A stretch of 33,428 nucleotides of DNA from Verrucomicrobia bacterium UBA3214. Its GTDB lineage: Bacteria; Verrucomicrobiota; Kiritimatiellia; RFP12; UBA1067. Below, piece after piece: positions 1 to 6,345 of the stretch; the stretch's first letter is position 1, and each line of letters opens with the position of its first letter. The notes beneath the pieces are model-generated. The model saw nothing but the letters and a program-made list of their open reading frames with translations. It did not search any database and was not told where the DNA came from. The translations under genes were made by a program, and so were the position numbers. The stretch lies in the NCBI GenBank assembly GCA_002363575.1, contig DEWI01000063.1:8346-41773 (forward strand), read 5' to 3'.

Positions 1-46
1 CCGCAGGCTGCGCTTTTTTCTGCGCTTGCGCGCCTTGGCGCGTGCA
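1..46. other. Left-edge non-coding stub
   Basis: This short stretch lies downstream of the first heat-shock gene, which reads leftward. It holds a T6 run at 14-19 preceded by a GC-rich segment. That could be the right half of a plus-strand terminator whose left arm is outside the window. Nothing more can be supported. Confidence 0.25.
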
Positions 47-382
47 TCAGCCGATCGCGATTTTTCTCGGCTGCGTCTCCGGGCGCTTCTTCACCGTCAC
101 GGTCAAGATGCCGGCGGCGCACTTCGCCTCGAGCTTCGAGACGTCGGCCATTTCCGGCAACTCCACGCTCATTGCGTAGTCGCTGCGCTCGAATTCGCCG
201 GCGACGGCGCGGAAGCCCGCCGGGTTCTGGTACTTGCTGGCGGTCTTCAGCGTCAGCGTATGTCCTTCCACATGCAGCTCGACTTCTTCCTTCGCGATGC
301 CCGGCAGGGTGACTTTCAACTCGTAGTCCTCGGCGCGCTCTGTGAATGTCGCGGCGGGGGTGGCATAGATTTTCGTGTCCAT
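47..382 (-). CDS. Small heat-shock protein, Hsp20 / alpha-crystallin family (111 aa)
   Basis: Predicted ATP-independent holdase chaperone that binds unfolding proteins in the cytoplasm. The short N-terminus (MDTKIYATPAATF) leads straight into an alpha-crystallin domain: a YELKVTLPGI strand near residues 20-29, and the diagnostic A-x-G-I-L-T-V (AAGILTVTV) near 89-97. The protein ends in the I-x-I anchor (KIAIG), which docks into a neighbouring subunit in this family. The start is chosen at 382 because an AGGAAGGAG ribosome site stands just upstream; a longer open frame in this phase is only read-through over the next genes. It is the second gene of a two-gene unit, 50 bp after a paralogue. At 111 residues it is short for the family and has almost no N-terminal arm. 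The family call is firm; the client range is unknown. Confidence 0.93.
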   Translation of the reverse strand: MDTKIYATPAATFTERAEDYELKVTLPGIAKEEVELHVEGHTLTLKTASKYQNPAGFRAVAGEFERSDYAMSVELPEMADVSKLEAKCAAGILTVTVKKRPETQPRKIAIG

Positions 383-432
383 TTCCAAATCTCCTTCCTG
401 TAGATGTCTTGTTTCGGGGGACGGCGCGGCGG

Positions 433-846
433 TCATTCGCCGATCGCTATCCTGTGCTTCTGCGCTTCGTCCGCCTTCGGCAGCTCGATGCGCAGTATCC
501 CGTTGACGAACTTCGCGTTCGCCTTGTCCGCGCACACGCGGAACGGCAGCTCGATGCGGCGCCGCCATGTGCACTGGCATTCGTCCTTCTCGGCCGGCTT
601 CTCGGCGGGCTTCTCGGCGGGCTTGTCGGCGATAACCACCGCCTGCGGCTCTAGCGTCAGCTCGACATCCGCGGCGCTCTTGCCGGGCAGCTCCACATCG
701 AGGAGCACGGCGTTGTCGTCCATCATCACGTTCACTGGCGGAAAGCGGCCGGCCGCACGCGCGCGGATCGACTTGAAAACGCGGCTGTCGGCATCGAGGA
801 GGTCGTCCAGAAATCTCCATGGGTTCATGTTGATCAAGGTATTCAT
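433..846 (-). CDS. Small heat-shock protein, Hsp20 family, with K-P-A-E repeat loop (137 aa)
   Basis: This is the first gene of the heat-shock pair. The N-terminal arm (NPWRFLDDLLDADSRVF) is of the usual Hsp20 kind. The crystallin domain shows VLLDVELPGKSAADVELTLE near residues 47-66 and the G-I-L strand (FVNGILRIELPK) near 113-124. It ends in RIAIGE, an I-x-I anchor shared with the downstream paralogue. Between strands, about residues 75-87, lies an acidic/basic insert of three K-P-A-E units made by 12-bp DNA repeats, followed by C-Q-C. Such an insert falls where other members have a flexible loop. The start at 846 follows an AAAGGAAAG ribosome site. Two divergent sHsps in one unit suggest hetero-oligomers, as with IbpA/IbpB, but that is inference. 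Confidence 0.92.
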   Translation of the reverse strand: MNTLINMNPWRFLDDLLDADSRVFKSIRARAAGRFPPVNVMMDDNAVLLDVELPGKSAADVELTLEPQAVVIADKPAEKPAEKPAEKDECQCTWRRRIELPFRVCADKANAKFVNGILRIELPKADEAQKHRIAIGE

Positions 847-886
847 CGTTTCTTTCCTTTCTCCGCCGGTAGCCCGGCGGACGCCA

Positions 887-952
887 GACATATTGCACTT
901 GGCATGCCACGCGCGCACACGCCCCCCAAAAGGACGCGCGCGCGACATATTG
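887..952. repeat. Direct repeat GACATATTG, two copies 57 bp apart
   Basis: The 9-mer GACATATTG occurs at 887-895 and again at 944-952, in AT-rich islands inside a very GC-rich intergenic region between the divergent hsp20 and HU-like genes. The first copy overlaps the -12 part of the sigma-54-like site. The two copies may be operators or paired promoter elements; the function is unknown. Confidence 0.35.
894..909 (-). promoter_or_regulatory. Possible sigma-54 (-24/-12) promoter for the hsp20 pair
   Basis: Read on the minus strand the site is TGGCATGCCAAGTGCA. It matches the sigma-54 consensus TGGCACG-N4-TTGCW at all but two positions and has the exact spacing from GG to GC. Transcription would start near 884, leaving a leader of about 37 nt before the ATG at 846. 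The first ten bases are also a perfect palindrome (TGGCATGCCA), so this could instead be a repressor site. No good sigma-70 or sigma-32 boxes were seen nearby. Confidence 0.4.
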
Positions 953-1038
953 GCGCACCGCCGGCGCCCTTCTGTCGCGAAGTGCGTCTTTTTTTCCCTG
1001 CCGCGGGCGCGTGCGGTTCAATATAAGTATTGTCCGGA

Positions 1039-1060
1039 GGGAACGCCGCGTGGCGTTCCC
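1039..1060 (+). promoter_or_regulatory. Perfect hairpin in the leader of the first HU-like gene
   Basis: GGGAACGCC (1039-1047) pairs perfectly with GGCGTTCCC (1052-1060) around a GCGT tetraloop. No T-run follows, so it is not a terminator. A TATAAG at 1022-1027, inside the small inverted repeat CAATA-TAAG-TATTG, could be a -10 box that starts the transcript near 1034, just before the hairpin, but no matching -35 was found. It may stabilise the mRNA or respond to temperature or protein. Confidence 0.45.
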
Positions 1061-1096
1061 CGGTTGACAAGACAGACAAAGAGAAAGGAAAGACAA

Positions 1097-1813
1097 ATGA
1101 ACACGCAAGTTCAATTCAAGACCGTCTTGAGCAATCTCAAGAAGGGTGAAGAGGCGTGCTACCGCGCGATTCCGCTTACCGCGGAGCCGACGTCGCTGGC
1201 AACGCTGGAGACGCGCGCAGCCGCGCGCATCGGCATGGACGCCTCGCTGATGCAGTACATCGGCGAGCTGTTCATCGCGCAGATACGCGCGTCCCTGCTC
1301 GAGGGGCGCCGTGTGGAGATCGAAGGGCTGCTCTCCGGCGGCATTGCCGTGCAGGGAGTATTCGACGCGGCCAATTCGCCGTGGGAGCGCGGCAAGCACC
1401 GCCTCGTGCCCTTCTTCTCCGCTAAAGGCGAGATGCGCGAAGTCTTCGCGGGCGCCGTCGGCGTCAATGTCACGCAGGGCACGCGCTGCCGCATCACGAG
1501 CGTCCTCGATTCCGTGCGCAAGGAAGAGGGGGTGCTCACGGCCGGCGAGAACATCGCCGTCTATGCGGCGGGGGCGACGTTTCTCGTCGATCCCTCCGCG
1601 GCCGGCGAAGGCGTCTGGCTCGAAGACATGAAAGGCAAGATCGTCACGCTCGGCACCGTGACGGCCTCGACGGCTACGACGCTCGACGCGACTTTCGCGG
1701 AGATGCCGGAGCCGGGCCAGTACAAGTTCGTCGTGGCCACGCGCGGCGGCCTCGGCAAGGACTACGGCGTGACGGTGGCGCGCCGCAACGTCACCGTCGC
1801 AGCCGCGGTCTGA
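1097..1813 (+). CDS. HU-like DNA-binding protein with C-terminal Ig-like (DUF4469-type) domain (238 aa)
   Basis: Predicted nucleoid-type DNA-binding protein. Residues 1 to about 120 resemble the divergent HU/IHF-like domain: helices around TLETRAAARIGMDASLMQYIGELF, then strands VEIEGLLSGGIAVQG. Residues from about 125 to 238 look like the Ig-fold extension (DUF4469) that follows this HU variant in Bacteroidota and PVC proteins, ending in a GQYKFVVATRGG strand. The start is set by GAAAGGAAAG eight bases upstream. It is the first gene of a tandem pair; the next gene is a diverged paralogue of almost equal length. The domain assignment rests on layout and length rather than a search, so the HU part is fairly sure and the Ig part likely. 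Its target DNA and role (chromosome packing or regulation) are not visible. Confidence 0.75.
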   Translation: MNTQVQFKTVLSNLKKGEEACYRAIPLTAEPTSLATLETRAAARIGMDASLMQYIGELFIAQIRASLLEGRRVEIEGLLSGGIAVQGVFDAANSPWERGKHRLVPFFSAKGEMREVFAGAVGVNVTQGTRCRITSVLDSVRKEEGVLTAGENIAVYAAGATFLVDPSAAGEGVWLEDMKGKIVTLGTVTASTATTLDATFAEMPEPGQYKFVVATRGGLGKDYGVTVARRNVTVAAAV

Positions 1814-1819
1814 CGGAGT

Positions 1820-1843
1820 GCGGGGCGGCGCGCGCCGCCCCGC
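1820..1843 (+). promoter_or_regulatory. Intercistronic GC hairpin without T-run
   Basis: An 11-bp perfect stem (1820-1830 with 1833-1843) lies seven bases after the stop codon of the first HU-like gene. It is followed by A-rich sequence, not T, so termination is unlikely. It may block 3' exonuclease decay and set the relative level of the two HU-like mRNAs. Confidence 0.6.
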
Positions 1844-1886
1844 GAAACAACCAGACAACAACCCAGAACAAGGAAGGAACACGAAA

Positions 1887-2597
1887 ATGAACAAGGCAAA
1901 AATGAGGTTCGCAACAGTGAAATCGCCTCTCGAGACGCTCGAAGGCAAGTACACGGGGCTGTTCATCCACAACGGCGTCGATGGCCTCGACGAGATCGCC
2001 GCGCGCATCGTCCGCGCGCATCCCAACGTGGGCGTTTCGGAAGTGAAGCTCGCCGTGCGCGCGCTCGCCGCCGAAATCCGCGCTTGCGTCGCCGACGGCC
2101 CGGGATACGCCGGTGCGGACGGGCTGGCCGGCTTCACCGTCGCCATCTCCGGAAGCGTCGCCTCGCTCGACGCGCCGCTCACGCCTGGCGAGAACGCCAT
2201 ATACGTGAACATCGTGGCGCTAGAGCCGCTGCGCGAAGCGATCGGCGCGCTCGTTCCTGTCGCCGCGAGCGACGAGACGGCGGCCGTGGCGATCACGGAT
2301 GTCGAAGGCAAGGCGCTGCGCAAGCACGGCGTCATCTCGACGCCTGGCGCCTTCACCGTCACCGGCAAAAACCTCAGCGCCGGCGGCGAAGACGAAGGCA
2401 TCACGCTCGCCAACGCCAGCGGCGATACGGTCGCGACGGCTACCGTGACTTCGGAGGACGGGCTGGGCCAGCGTATCGACGCATCGTTCGCCGCGGCCGT
2501 TCCCGCCGGGACGTACAAGCTGATACTGAAGAGCCACGGCTACGCCACGGCGACCGGTCCTCTCGAGACTGTCGCCAAACGAGTCGTAGTCGCTTGA
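1887..2597 (+). CDS. HU-like DNA-binding protein with Ig-like domain, second paralogue (236 aa)
   Basis: Same two-part layout as the preceding gene. The HU-like half begins YTGLFIHNGVDGLDEIAARI and has VKLAVRALAAEIRACVADG as its dimer helix, then strands GFTVAISGSVASLDAP. The Ig-like half runs from about residue 125, with FTVTGKNLSAGGEDEGITL and a closing AGTYKLILKSHG strand that aligns with GQYKFVVATRG of the neighbour. The two proteins are clearly related but differ at most positions, so the duplication is old. The ATG follows an AAGGAAGG ribosome site at 1870-1877. It shares a transcript with the first paralogue and ends at a strong terminator. A heterodimer is possible but not shown. Confidence 0.75.
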   Translation: MNKAKMRFATVKSPLETLEGKYTGLFIHNGVDGLDEIAARIVRAHPNVGVSEVKLAVRALAAEIRACVADGPGYAGADGLAGFTVAISGSVASLDAPLTPGENAIYVNIVALEPLREAIGALVPVAASDETAAVAITDVEGKALRKHGVISTPGAFTVTGKNLSAGGEDEGITLANASGDTVATATVTSEDGLGQRIDASFAAAVPAGTYKLILKSHGYATATGPLETVAKRVVVA

Positions 2598-2613
2598 TGC
2601 GGACGGCCCGCGA

Positions 2614-2659
2614 CGCGCGGACTGCGCCTTTGCGCGCGGTCCGCGCGTTCTTTTTTTTT
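2614..2659 (+). terminator. Rho-independent terminator of the HU-like pair
   Basis: A 9-bp perfect stem, CGCGCGGAC (2614-2622) with GTCCGCGCG (2639-2647), is followed by TTC and then nine Ts at 2651-2659. It ends the plus-strand unit 17 bp after the stop and faces the 3' end of the convergent LysM gene. Confidence 0.9.
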
Positions 2660-2706
2660 GCCCTCGCGCCCGGCGCGGGAGGCGCCGCCGCGGCCGAGAG
2701 CCGTGC

Positions 2707-3558
2707 CTACAGATCGGAGACGAGCACCGGCGCGCCGGCCGGGAGGAGCGTCTCGAGTTCGGCGCGCGCGCGCAAGTTGAAGGCCAGGCCGAGCGAAGCG
2801 AAGAATTCGCGCGTCTTCTCCCCCGTCTTGTAGATGCCCTGCGCGCAGATTTCGCCGTCGCCGGGAATATCGTAGCGGCGGAAGAATTTGCCGTTGAGAT
2901 TGAGATCGGCGTAGCGCGCTTTGCGATGCACCGTCAGGCTGAAGCGCGGATGGTTCAGCACCAGCAGCTTCATGCCGGGCTTGACGGCATCGGCGCTCTT
3001 GAGATTGTTGAGGCGCAGAAGCGACGCGAGCGTGCTGCCGTGAGAGGCGGCGAGGCGCTGCGCGGTGTCGCGCGGCCGCACATCGACTTCCGCGACCCAC
3101 TGGCGGTGGCCGCGCACGAAAAGCCGGTGCAGGTTCAATTCGCCGAGGCGCCGCGCGAGGCGGTCGTCGAGATCGGCGGCGGGTTCGCCGGGCAGATCGC
3201 GCAGCGACTCTATCGTCGTGGCCGCCATATCGACGTTCCCCGTCTTCTCCGCCTCCGCAAGACGCAAAAGAAGATTGCGCACGCGCGGCGGCCGCACATG
3301 GCCGTCTTCCCAGAACATCTCGGCGGCCGCGGGCTTCGCAGAAGCCGCCGCGGCGGCGCGCCGCGCCGGCGCTTCGCGCGGCGCCGCGACGGGCGGCGGC
3401 GCGGCGGCCGCGCGCCGCATGTCGCGGAACTTCGTCGCAGCCAGCGAAATCGCGGCGAGCGCAAGCACGCAAACGACGACAATCCCGATTCCGGAAGAGT
3501 CGTTCCTGCGCGGGCGGGAAAAATATTCCACGCCGAATTTGCCGCGTTCCAGCGACAT
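2707..3558 (-). CDS. Membrane-anchored LysM protein with a truncated L,D-transpeptidase-like tail (283 aa)
   Basis: Predicted inner-membrane protein whose outer part binds peptidoglycan. Residues 22-43 form one membrane helix (GIGIVVVCVLALAAISLAAT), then an Ala/Pro-rich linker to about 80, a helical stretch at 90-150, and a LysM domain near 157-203 (DTAQRLAASHGSTLASLLRLNN...VKPGMKLLVL). The last 80 residues start like the first strands of a YkuD-type L,D-transpeptidase (FSLTVHRKARYADLNLNGKFFRRYDIPG). The protein then stops without the catalytic H...S-H-G-C block, so no transpeptidase activity is expected from what is visible. It is the third gene after tgt and yajC, 60 bp from yajC with a hairpin between. 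The LysM call is fairly firm; the degenerate transpeptidase reading is inference. Confidence 0.75.
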   Translation of the reverse strand: MSLERGKFGVEYFSRPRRNDSSGIGIVVVCVLALAAISLAATKFRDMRRAAAAPPPVAAPREAPARRAAAAASAKPAAAEMFWEDGHVRPPRVRNLLLRLAEAEKTGNVDMAATTIESLRDLPGEPAADLDDRLARRLGELNLHRLFVRGHRQWVAEVDVRPRDTAQRLAASHGSTLASLLRLNNLKSADAVKPGMKLLVLNHPRFSLTVHRKARYADLNLNGKFFRRYDIPGDGEICAQGIYKTGEKTREFFASLGLAFNLRARAELETLLPAGAPVLVSDL

Positions 3559-3574
3559 TGCAAAAGCCTGCTGT

Positions 3575-3603
3575 GCCGGCGCGCCGCGAAACGGCGCGCC
3601 GGC
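3575..3603 (-). promoter_or_regulatory. Perfect 12-bp hairpin between yajC and the LysM gene
   Basis: GCCGGCGCGCCG (3575-3586) pairs with CGGCGCGCCGGC (3592-3603) around a 5-base loop. On the transcribed minus strand it ends 16 bases before the LysM start codon and is not followed directly by a T-run. It could lower read-through or protect the yajC message. Confidence 0.6.
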
Positions 3604-3618
3604 ATCCGCGCGCGCTGT

Positions 3619-3999
3619 TTACTCCGCCGCGCCCTGCACGCTGGAGCGTAGGATCTGCATCGTCACGCCCTCGGCCGTCTCCACCGTGAAAGTCTTCTCG
3701 GTCGCTTCGACGATCGTGCCGATGATGCCGCCGGCGAAGACGACGCGCTTGCCGGCCTTCAGCTCGTCGATCATCTTCCTGCGCTCCTTCTCCTTGCGCT
3801 GCTGCGGACGGATCATCATGAAATAGAAGATCGCCAGGATGATGAGCATCGGCACGAACATTGCGAATCCGCCCTGCTGCGGCTGCTGGCGCGCCGCGCC
3901 TGCATCCGCAGCGCCTTGCGCGGCTACGGTCTCTACGGTCGCGGCGGTCGTGGCGGCCGCGTCGGTCGCCGCGGGCGGCGTCTGGGGTGTATCGTTCAT
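3619..3999 (-). CDS. yajC: Sec translocon accessory protein YajC (126 aa)
   Basis: Small inner-membrane partner of SecDF in the holotranslocon. A disordered Ala/Thr/Gln-rich N-terminus of about 44 residues precedes one membrane helix (FAMFVPMLIILAIFYFMMI). Then come the family signature RPQQRKEKERRKMIDELKAG (about residues 64-83), V-F-A-G-G-I-I-G-T-I and the TVETAEGVTMQI strand. The ATG overlaps the tgt stop codon by four bases (ATGA), so translation is coupled to tgt; tgt followed by yajC is a widespread bacterial order. The usual secD/secF do not follow. The N-terminal arm is longer than in E. coli YajC. Confidence 0.93.
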   Translation of the reverse strand: MNDTPQTPPAATDAAATTAATVETVAAQGAADAGAARQQPQQGGFAMFVPMLIILAIFYFMMIRPQQRKEKERRKMIDELKAGKRVVFAGGIIGTIVEATEKTFTVETAEGVTMQILRSSVQGAAE

Positions 4000-5126
4000 T
4001 TTATCTCGTTCCCTTCGTTGGGTTGCGTTGTCGTCTTTGCCTTCACTTCTTCTTTGAAGGCGGTGAAATCGCCGTTTGCGATGGCCTCGCGCATGTCTTC
4101 CATGAAGCGGTTGAGCGCATAGACGTTGTGCAGCGTCAGCAGGTGCAGGCCGAGTATCTCGCCGGTCGCGATCAGATGCCGCACGTACGAGCGCGAGAAA
4201 TTCCTGCAGCAGTAGCAGTCGCAGCCTTCCTCGACGGGCGATGGATCGCCTATCCATTTCGCCGCCTTGATGGCGACGTTGCCGTGCCGCGTTATCGCGG
4301 TGCCGTGGCGCGCTATCCTCGTAGGGATCACGCAGTCGAACATATCGACGCCGCGCGCCACGCACTCCGCCATCTGGTGCATGACGCCAAGCCCCATCAC
4401 ATAGCGCGGCTTGTCCTCCGGCAGATACGGCACGGACGCGTCCACCGCGCGGTACATGCACTCCTCGGGCTCGCCCACCGAGACCCCGCCGACCGCGTAC
4501 CCGTCGAAATCCATCGCCACAAGCTCCTCGGCGCAGCGCCGCCGCAGATCGTCATAGACGCCGCCTTGCACGATTCCGAAGACCTGCTGGCCGCGCGCGC
4601 GCTCCTCGCCGCGGCAGACGCGCGCCCACCGCAGCGTCTGTTCGACGGACGCGACGGCGCGCTCGCGCTCGCACGGATACGGGAGGCATTCGTCGAACAC
4701 CATCGCTATATCGCTGCCGATCACGCGCTGCATCGCCATGGATTCCTTCGGCCCGAGGAAGAATTCGTGGCCGTCGATATGCGAGTTGAAATAGCAGCCG
4801 CCTTCGACGATCCGGCGGTTGCGCGCGAGCGAGAAAACCTGGAATCCGCCGGAGTCCGTCAAGATCGGCCCGTGCCAATTCATGAACGCGTGGAGGCCGC
4901 CCGCGCGCGCGATGACGTCGGCGCCGGGCCGCAGCATGAGGTGGTAGGTGTTGCCCAGCACGACTTGCGTGCGCGCTTCGACGAGGTCGCGCGGCGTCAT
5001 CGCCTTCACCGTCCCGAGCGTCCCGACATCCATGAAAACGGGCGTTTTCACCGTTCCATGAGCGGTTTCGAGCAATCCCAGACGCGCTTTCGTGCGCGTA
5101 TCCCTTTTTATGACCTTGTATGGCAC
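3996..5126 (-). CDS. tgt: Queuine tRNA-ribosyltransferase (tRNA-guanine transglycosylase) (376 aa)
   Basis: Exchanges guanine-34 in GUN anticodons for the preQ1 base during queuosine synthesis. All family hallmarks are present: TDSGGFQVFSL with Asp91, the second catalytic aspartate in GVDMFDCVIPTR (Asp264), and the zinc site GCDCYCC (Cys302, Cys304, Cys307) with the histidine about 26 residues on (LTLHN). Full family length. The start is a GTG at 5126, giving PYKVIKRDTRTKARLG, where the family normally begins. No ribosome site precedes it, and a TACAAT -10 box lies so close that the mRNA may begin at the start codon. First gene of tgt-yajC-LysM. Confidence 0.96.
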   Translation of the reverse strand: MPYKVIKRDTRTKARLGLLETAHGTVKTPVFMDVGTLGTVKAMTPRDLVEARTQVVLGNTYHLMLRPGADVIARAGGLHAFMNWHGPILTDSGGFQVFSLARNRRIVEGGCYFNSHIDGHEFFLGPKESMAMQRVIGSDIAMVFDECLPYPCERERAVASVEQTLRWARVCRGEERARGQQVFGIVQGGVYDDLRRRCAEELVAMDFDGYAVGGVSVGEPEECMYRAVDASVPYLPEDKPRYVMGLGVMHQMAECVARGVDMFDCVIPTRIARHGTAITRHGNVAIKAAKWIGDPSPVEEGCDCYCCRNFSRSYVRHLIATGEILGLHLLTLHNVYALNRFMEDMREAIANGDFTAFKEEVKAKTTTQPNEGNEIK

Positions 5127-5133
5127 GGCGCAT

Positions 5134-5139
5134 ATTGTA
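5134..5139 (-). promoter_or_regulatory. Possible -10 box of tgt (leaderless transcript)
   Basis: TACAAT on the minus strand would place the transcription start at about 5127, one base before the GTG codon at 5126. No clear -35 box was found 16-18 bp upstream, where the sequence belongs to the divergent promoter. The call rests on the -10 box and the absence of a Shine-Dalgarno site. Confidence 0.4.
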
Positions 5140-5150
5140 TCAAAATCCAG

Positions 5151-5179
5151 TTGCTTTTTGGCAGGGGATTTTGTATCAT
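5151..5179 (+). promoter_or_regulatory. Sigma-70-type promoter of the coiled-coil / lipoprotein / rluA unit
   Basis: TTGCTT (5151-5156) and TATCAT (5174-5179) are separated by exactly 17 bp in an AT-rich gap between divergent genes. The predicted start is near 5186, giving a leader of about 29 nt that carries GGGAAAAGAG before the ATG at 5215. Confidence 0.6.
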
Positions 5180-5214
5180 ATCTCCCGTCACAATGGGAAA
5201 AGAGTTTTTACACC

Positions 5215-6345
5215 ATGAATAAAGCACTGCATGCATTCGTGTACCTGTTTCTTGCTGCCGCCGGGGCCGCACTCTGGTTCGAGCTCCAGCTCAGCGCGAA
5301 ACACACCCTCCTGACCGACAGAGACCGTCAGAAGGAGGATGCGATCGTCAAACTCGCTAAAACGATCGAGAAGGCGGAACCCAGCAAGGACGCCGAAACG
5401 CAGATCATGAAAGACACCGAAGGCGTCGAGGCGCGCATCGTCGAAGAGCCTGCCAAGGAGAACATCCTCGACGGCTACAAGATGTACCTCGAGCAGCAGA
5501 ACCTCGACACCTTCAACTGGGAAAGCAAGCGCGAACAGCTCCGCGCCGTTTACAAGCTCGACGAAAACGGCAACCCGCTGATGGATGGCGGCAGGCCGAT
5601 CGATCGCGGCGCAGGCACGGCGAACGAGCTTTTCGACGCGCTCCTCCAGGCGGCGATACGCCAGCAAAGCACGCTGAACACGACGCGCGCGGAACTGGCC
5701 AAGCTCCGCGGCATCCTCGCGGATGTCGTCGAAGAACTCAACGACACCAAGCAGCACGCCCGCCAGGACAAGGTCACGATCCTGGAGAAAGACGAGAAGA
5801 TCGAAGCTCTCGACCGCGCGAAAGCCGATGCCGAAGCGCAGGTCGTCAAGATCAAGGGCTCGCTCGAAGAACTCAACGGCGAAATCGCCTCGCTGCGCGA
5901 CGAAGCGGAATCGGCGCGCAGCGAGACGGCGCAGGCCCTCGAAAAGCTCGAAGAAGTCACGCAGAAGTACGCGAACCTCGAAAAGCAGTACAACGACGCC
6001 TTCCAGAGCGCCGGCTCCTCCGCCTCCACCGTCGCGACGACGGCGGCGATTCCGTACGGCGAGAAAGGCAAGGTCGTTTCCGCCGACAACGAATACATGT
6101 TCGCGACGATCGAATTCTCCGATGAAGCGATGAAGCAGCTCAAGGGCGAGAAGCTCGACAAGCCCATTCCCGCTGGCTCGGAATTCACCATCAAGCGCAA
6201 AGGCTACAACGGCCCTGCCGGCGACATCGTCGGCCGCGTGCGCACGCGCCAGGAAATCCCGGGCAAGAAATACGTCGTATGCGATATTATTTCCGCATGG
6301 CGGCAGGATGACGTGAGGGCGGACGATGTCGTATTCTCTGACTAA
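5215..6345 (+). CDS. Membrane-anchored coiled-coil protein of unknown function (376 aa)
   Basis: Not recognised as a named family. A single N-terminal membrane helix (about residues 5-25, AFVYLFLAAAGAALWFELQL) would anchor it in the inner membrane with the rest outside. A helical region with conserved-looking NWESKREQLRAVY follows. A long coiled coil occupies about residues 150-265 (repeated E-K-D-E-K-I-E-A-L and L-E-E-L-N-G-E-I-A-S-L heptads). The last 110 residues form a compact, probably beta domain that starts AAIPYGEKGKVVSADNEYMFA and holds TIKRKGYNGPAGDIVGRVRTR. The start at 5215 follows a promoter and GGGAAAAGAG; an upstream in-frame extension is unlikely. Its 3' end overlaps the start of the small lipoprotein gene by 20 bp, so the two are probably made together. 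An envelope scaffold role is inference. Confidence 0.8.
   Translation: MNKALHAFVYLFLAAAGAALWFELQLSAKHTLLTDRDRQKEDAIVKLAKTIEKAEPSKDAETQIMKDTEGVEARIVEEPAKENILDGYKMYLEQQNLDTFNWESKREQLRAVYKLDENGNPLMDGGRPIDRGAGTANELFDALLQAAIRQQSTLNTTRAELAKLRGILADVVEELNDTKQHARQDKVTILEKDEKIEALDRAKADAEAQVVKIKGSLEELNGEIASLRDEAESARSETAQALEKLEEVTQKYANLEKQYNDAFQSAGSSASTVATTAAIPYGEKGKVVSADNEYMFATIEFSDEAMKQLKGEKLDKPIPAGSEFTIKRKGYNGPAGDIVGRVRTRQEIPGKKYVVCDIISAWRQDDVRADDVVFSD

Noticed and set aside
1064-1069. A perfect TTGACA as -35 box of the first HU-like gene
   Set aside because: The matching -10 position (about 1087-1092) reads GGAAAG and falls on the ribosome site, so a promoter there would cut into the translation signal.
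847-1096. A CIRCE/HrcA or sigma-32 control site before the heat-shock genes
   Set aside because: No TTAGCACTC-N9-GAGTGCTAA and no CCCCAT-type -10 with CTTGAA were found on the minus strand.
47-2518. A long minus-strand open frame of over 800 codons
   Set aside because: Only its last 111 codons are the Hsp20 protein. The rest is Arg/Ala-rich antisense of the HU-like genes, typical of GC-rich shadow frames.
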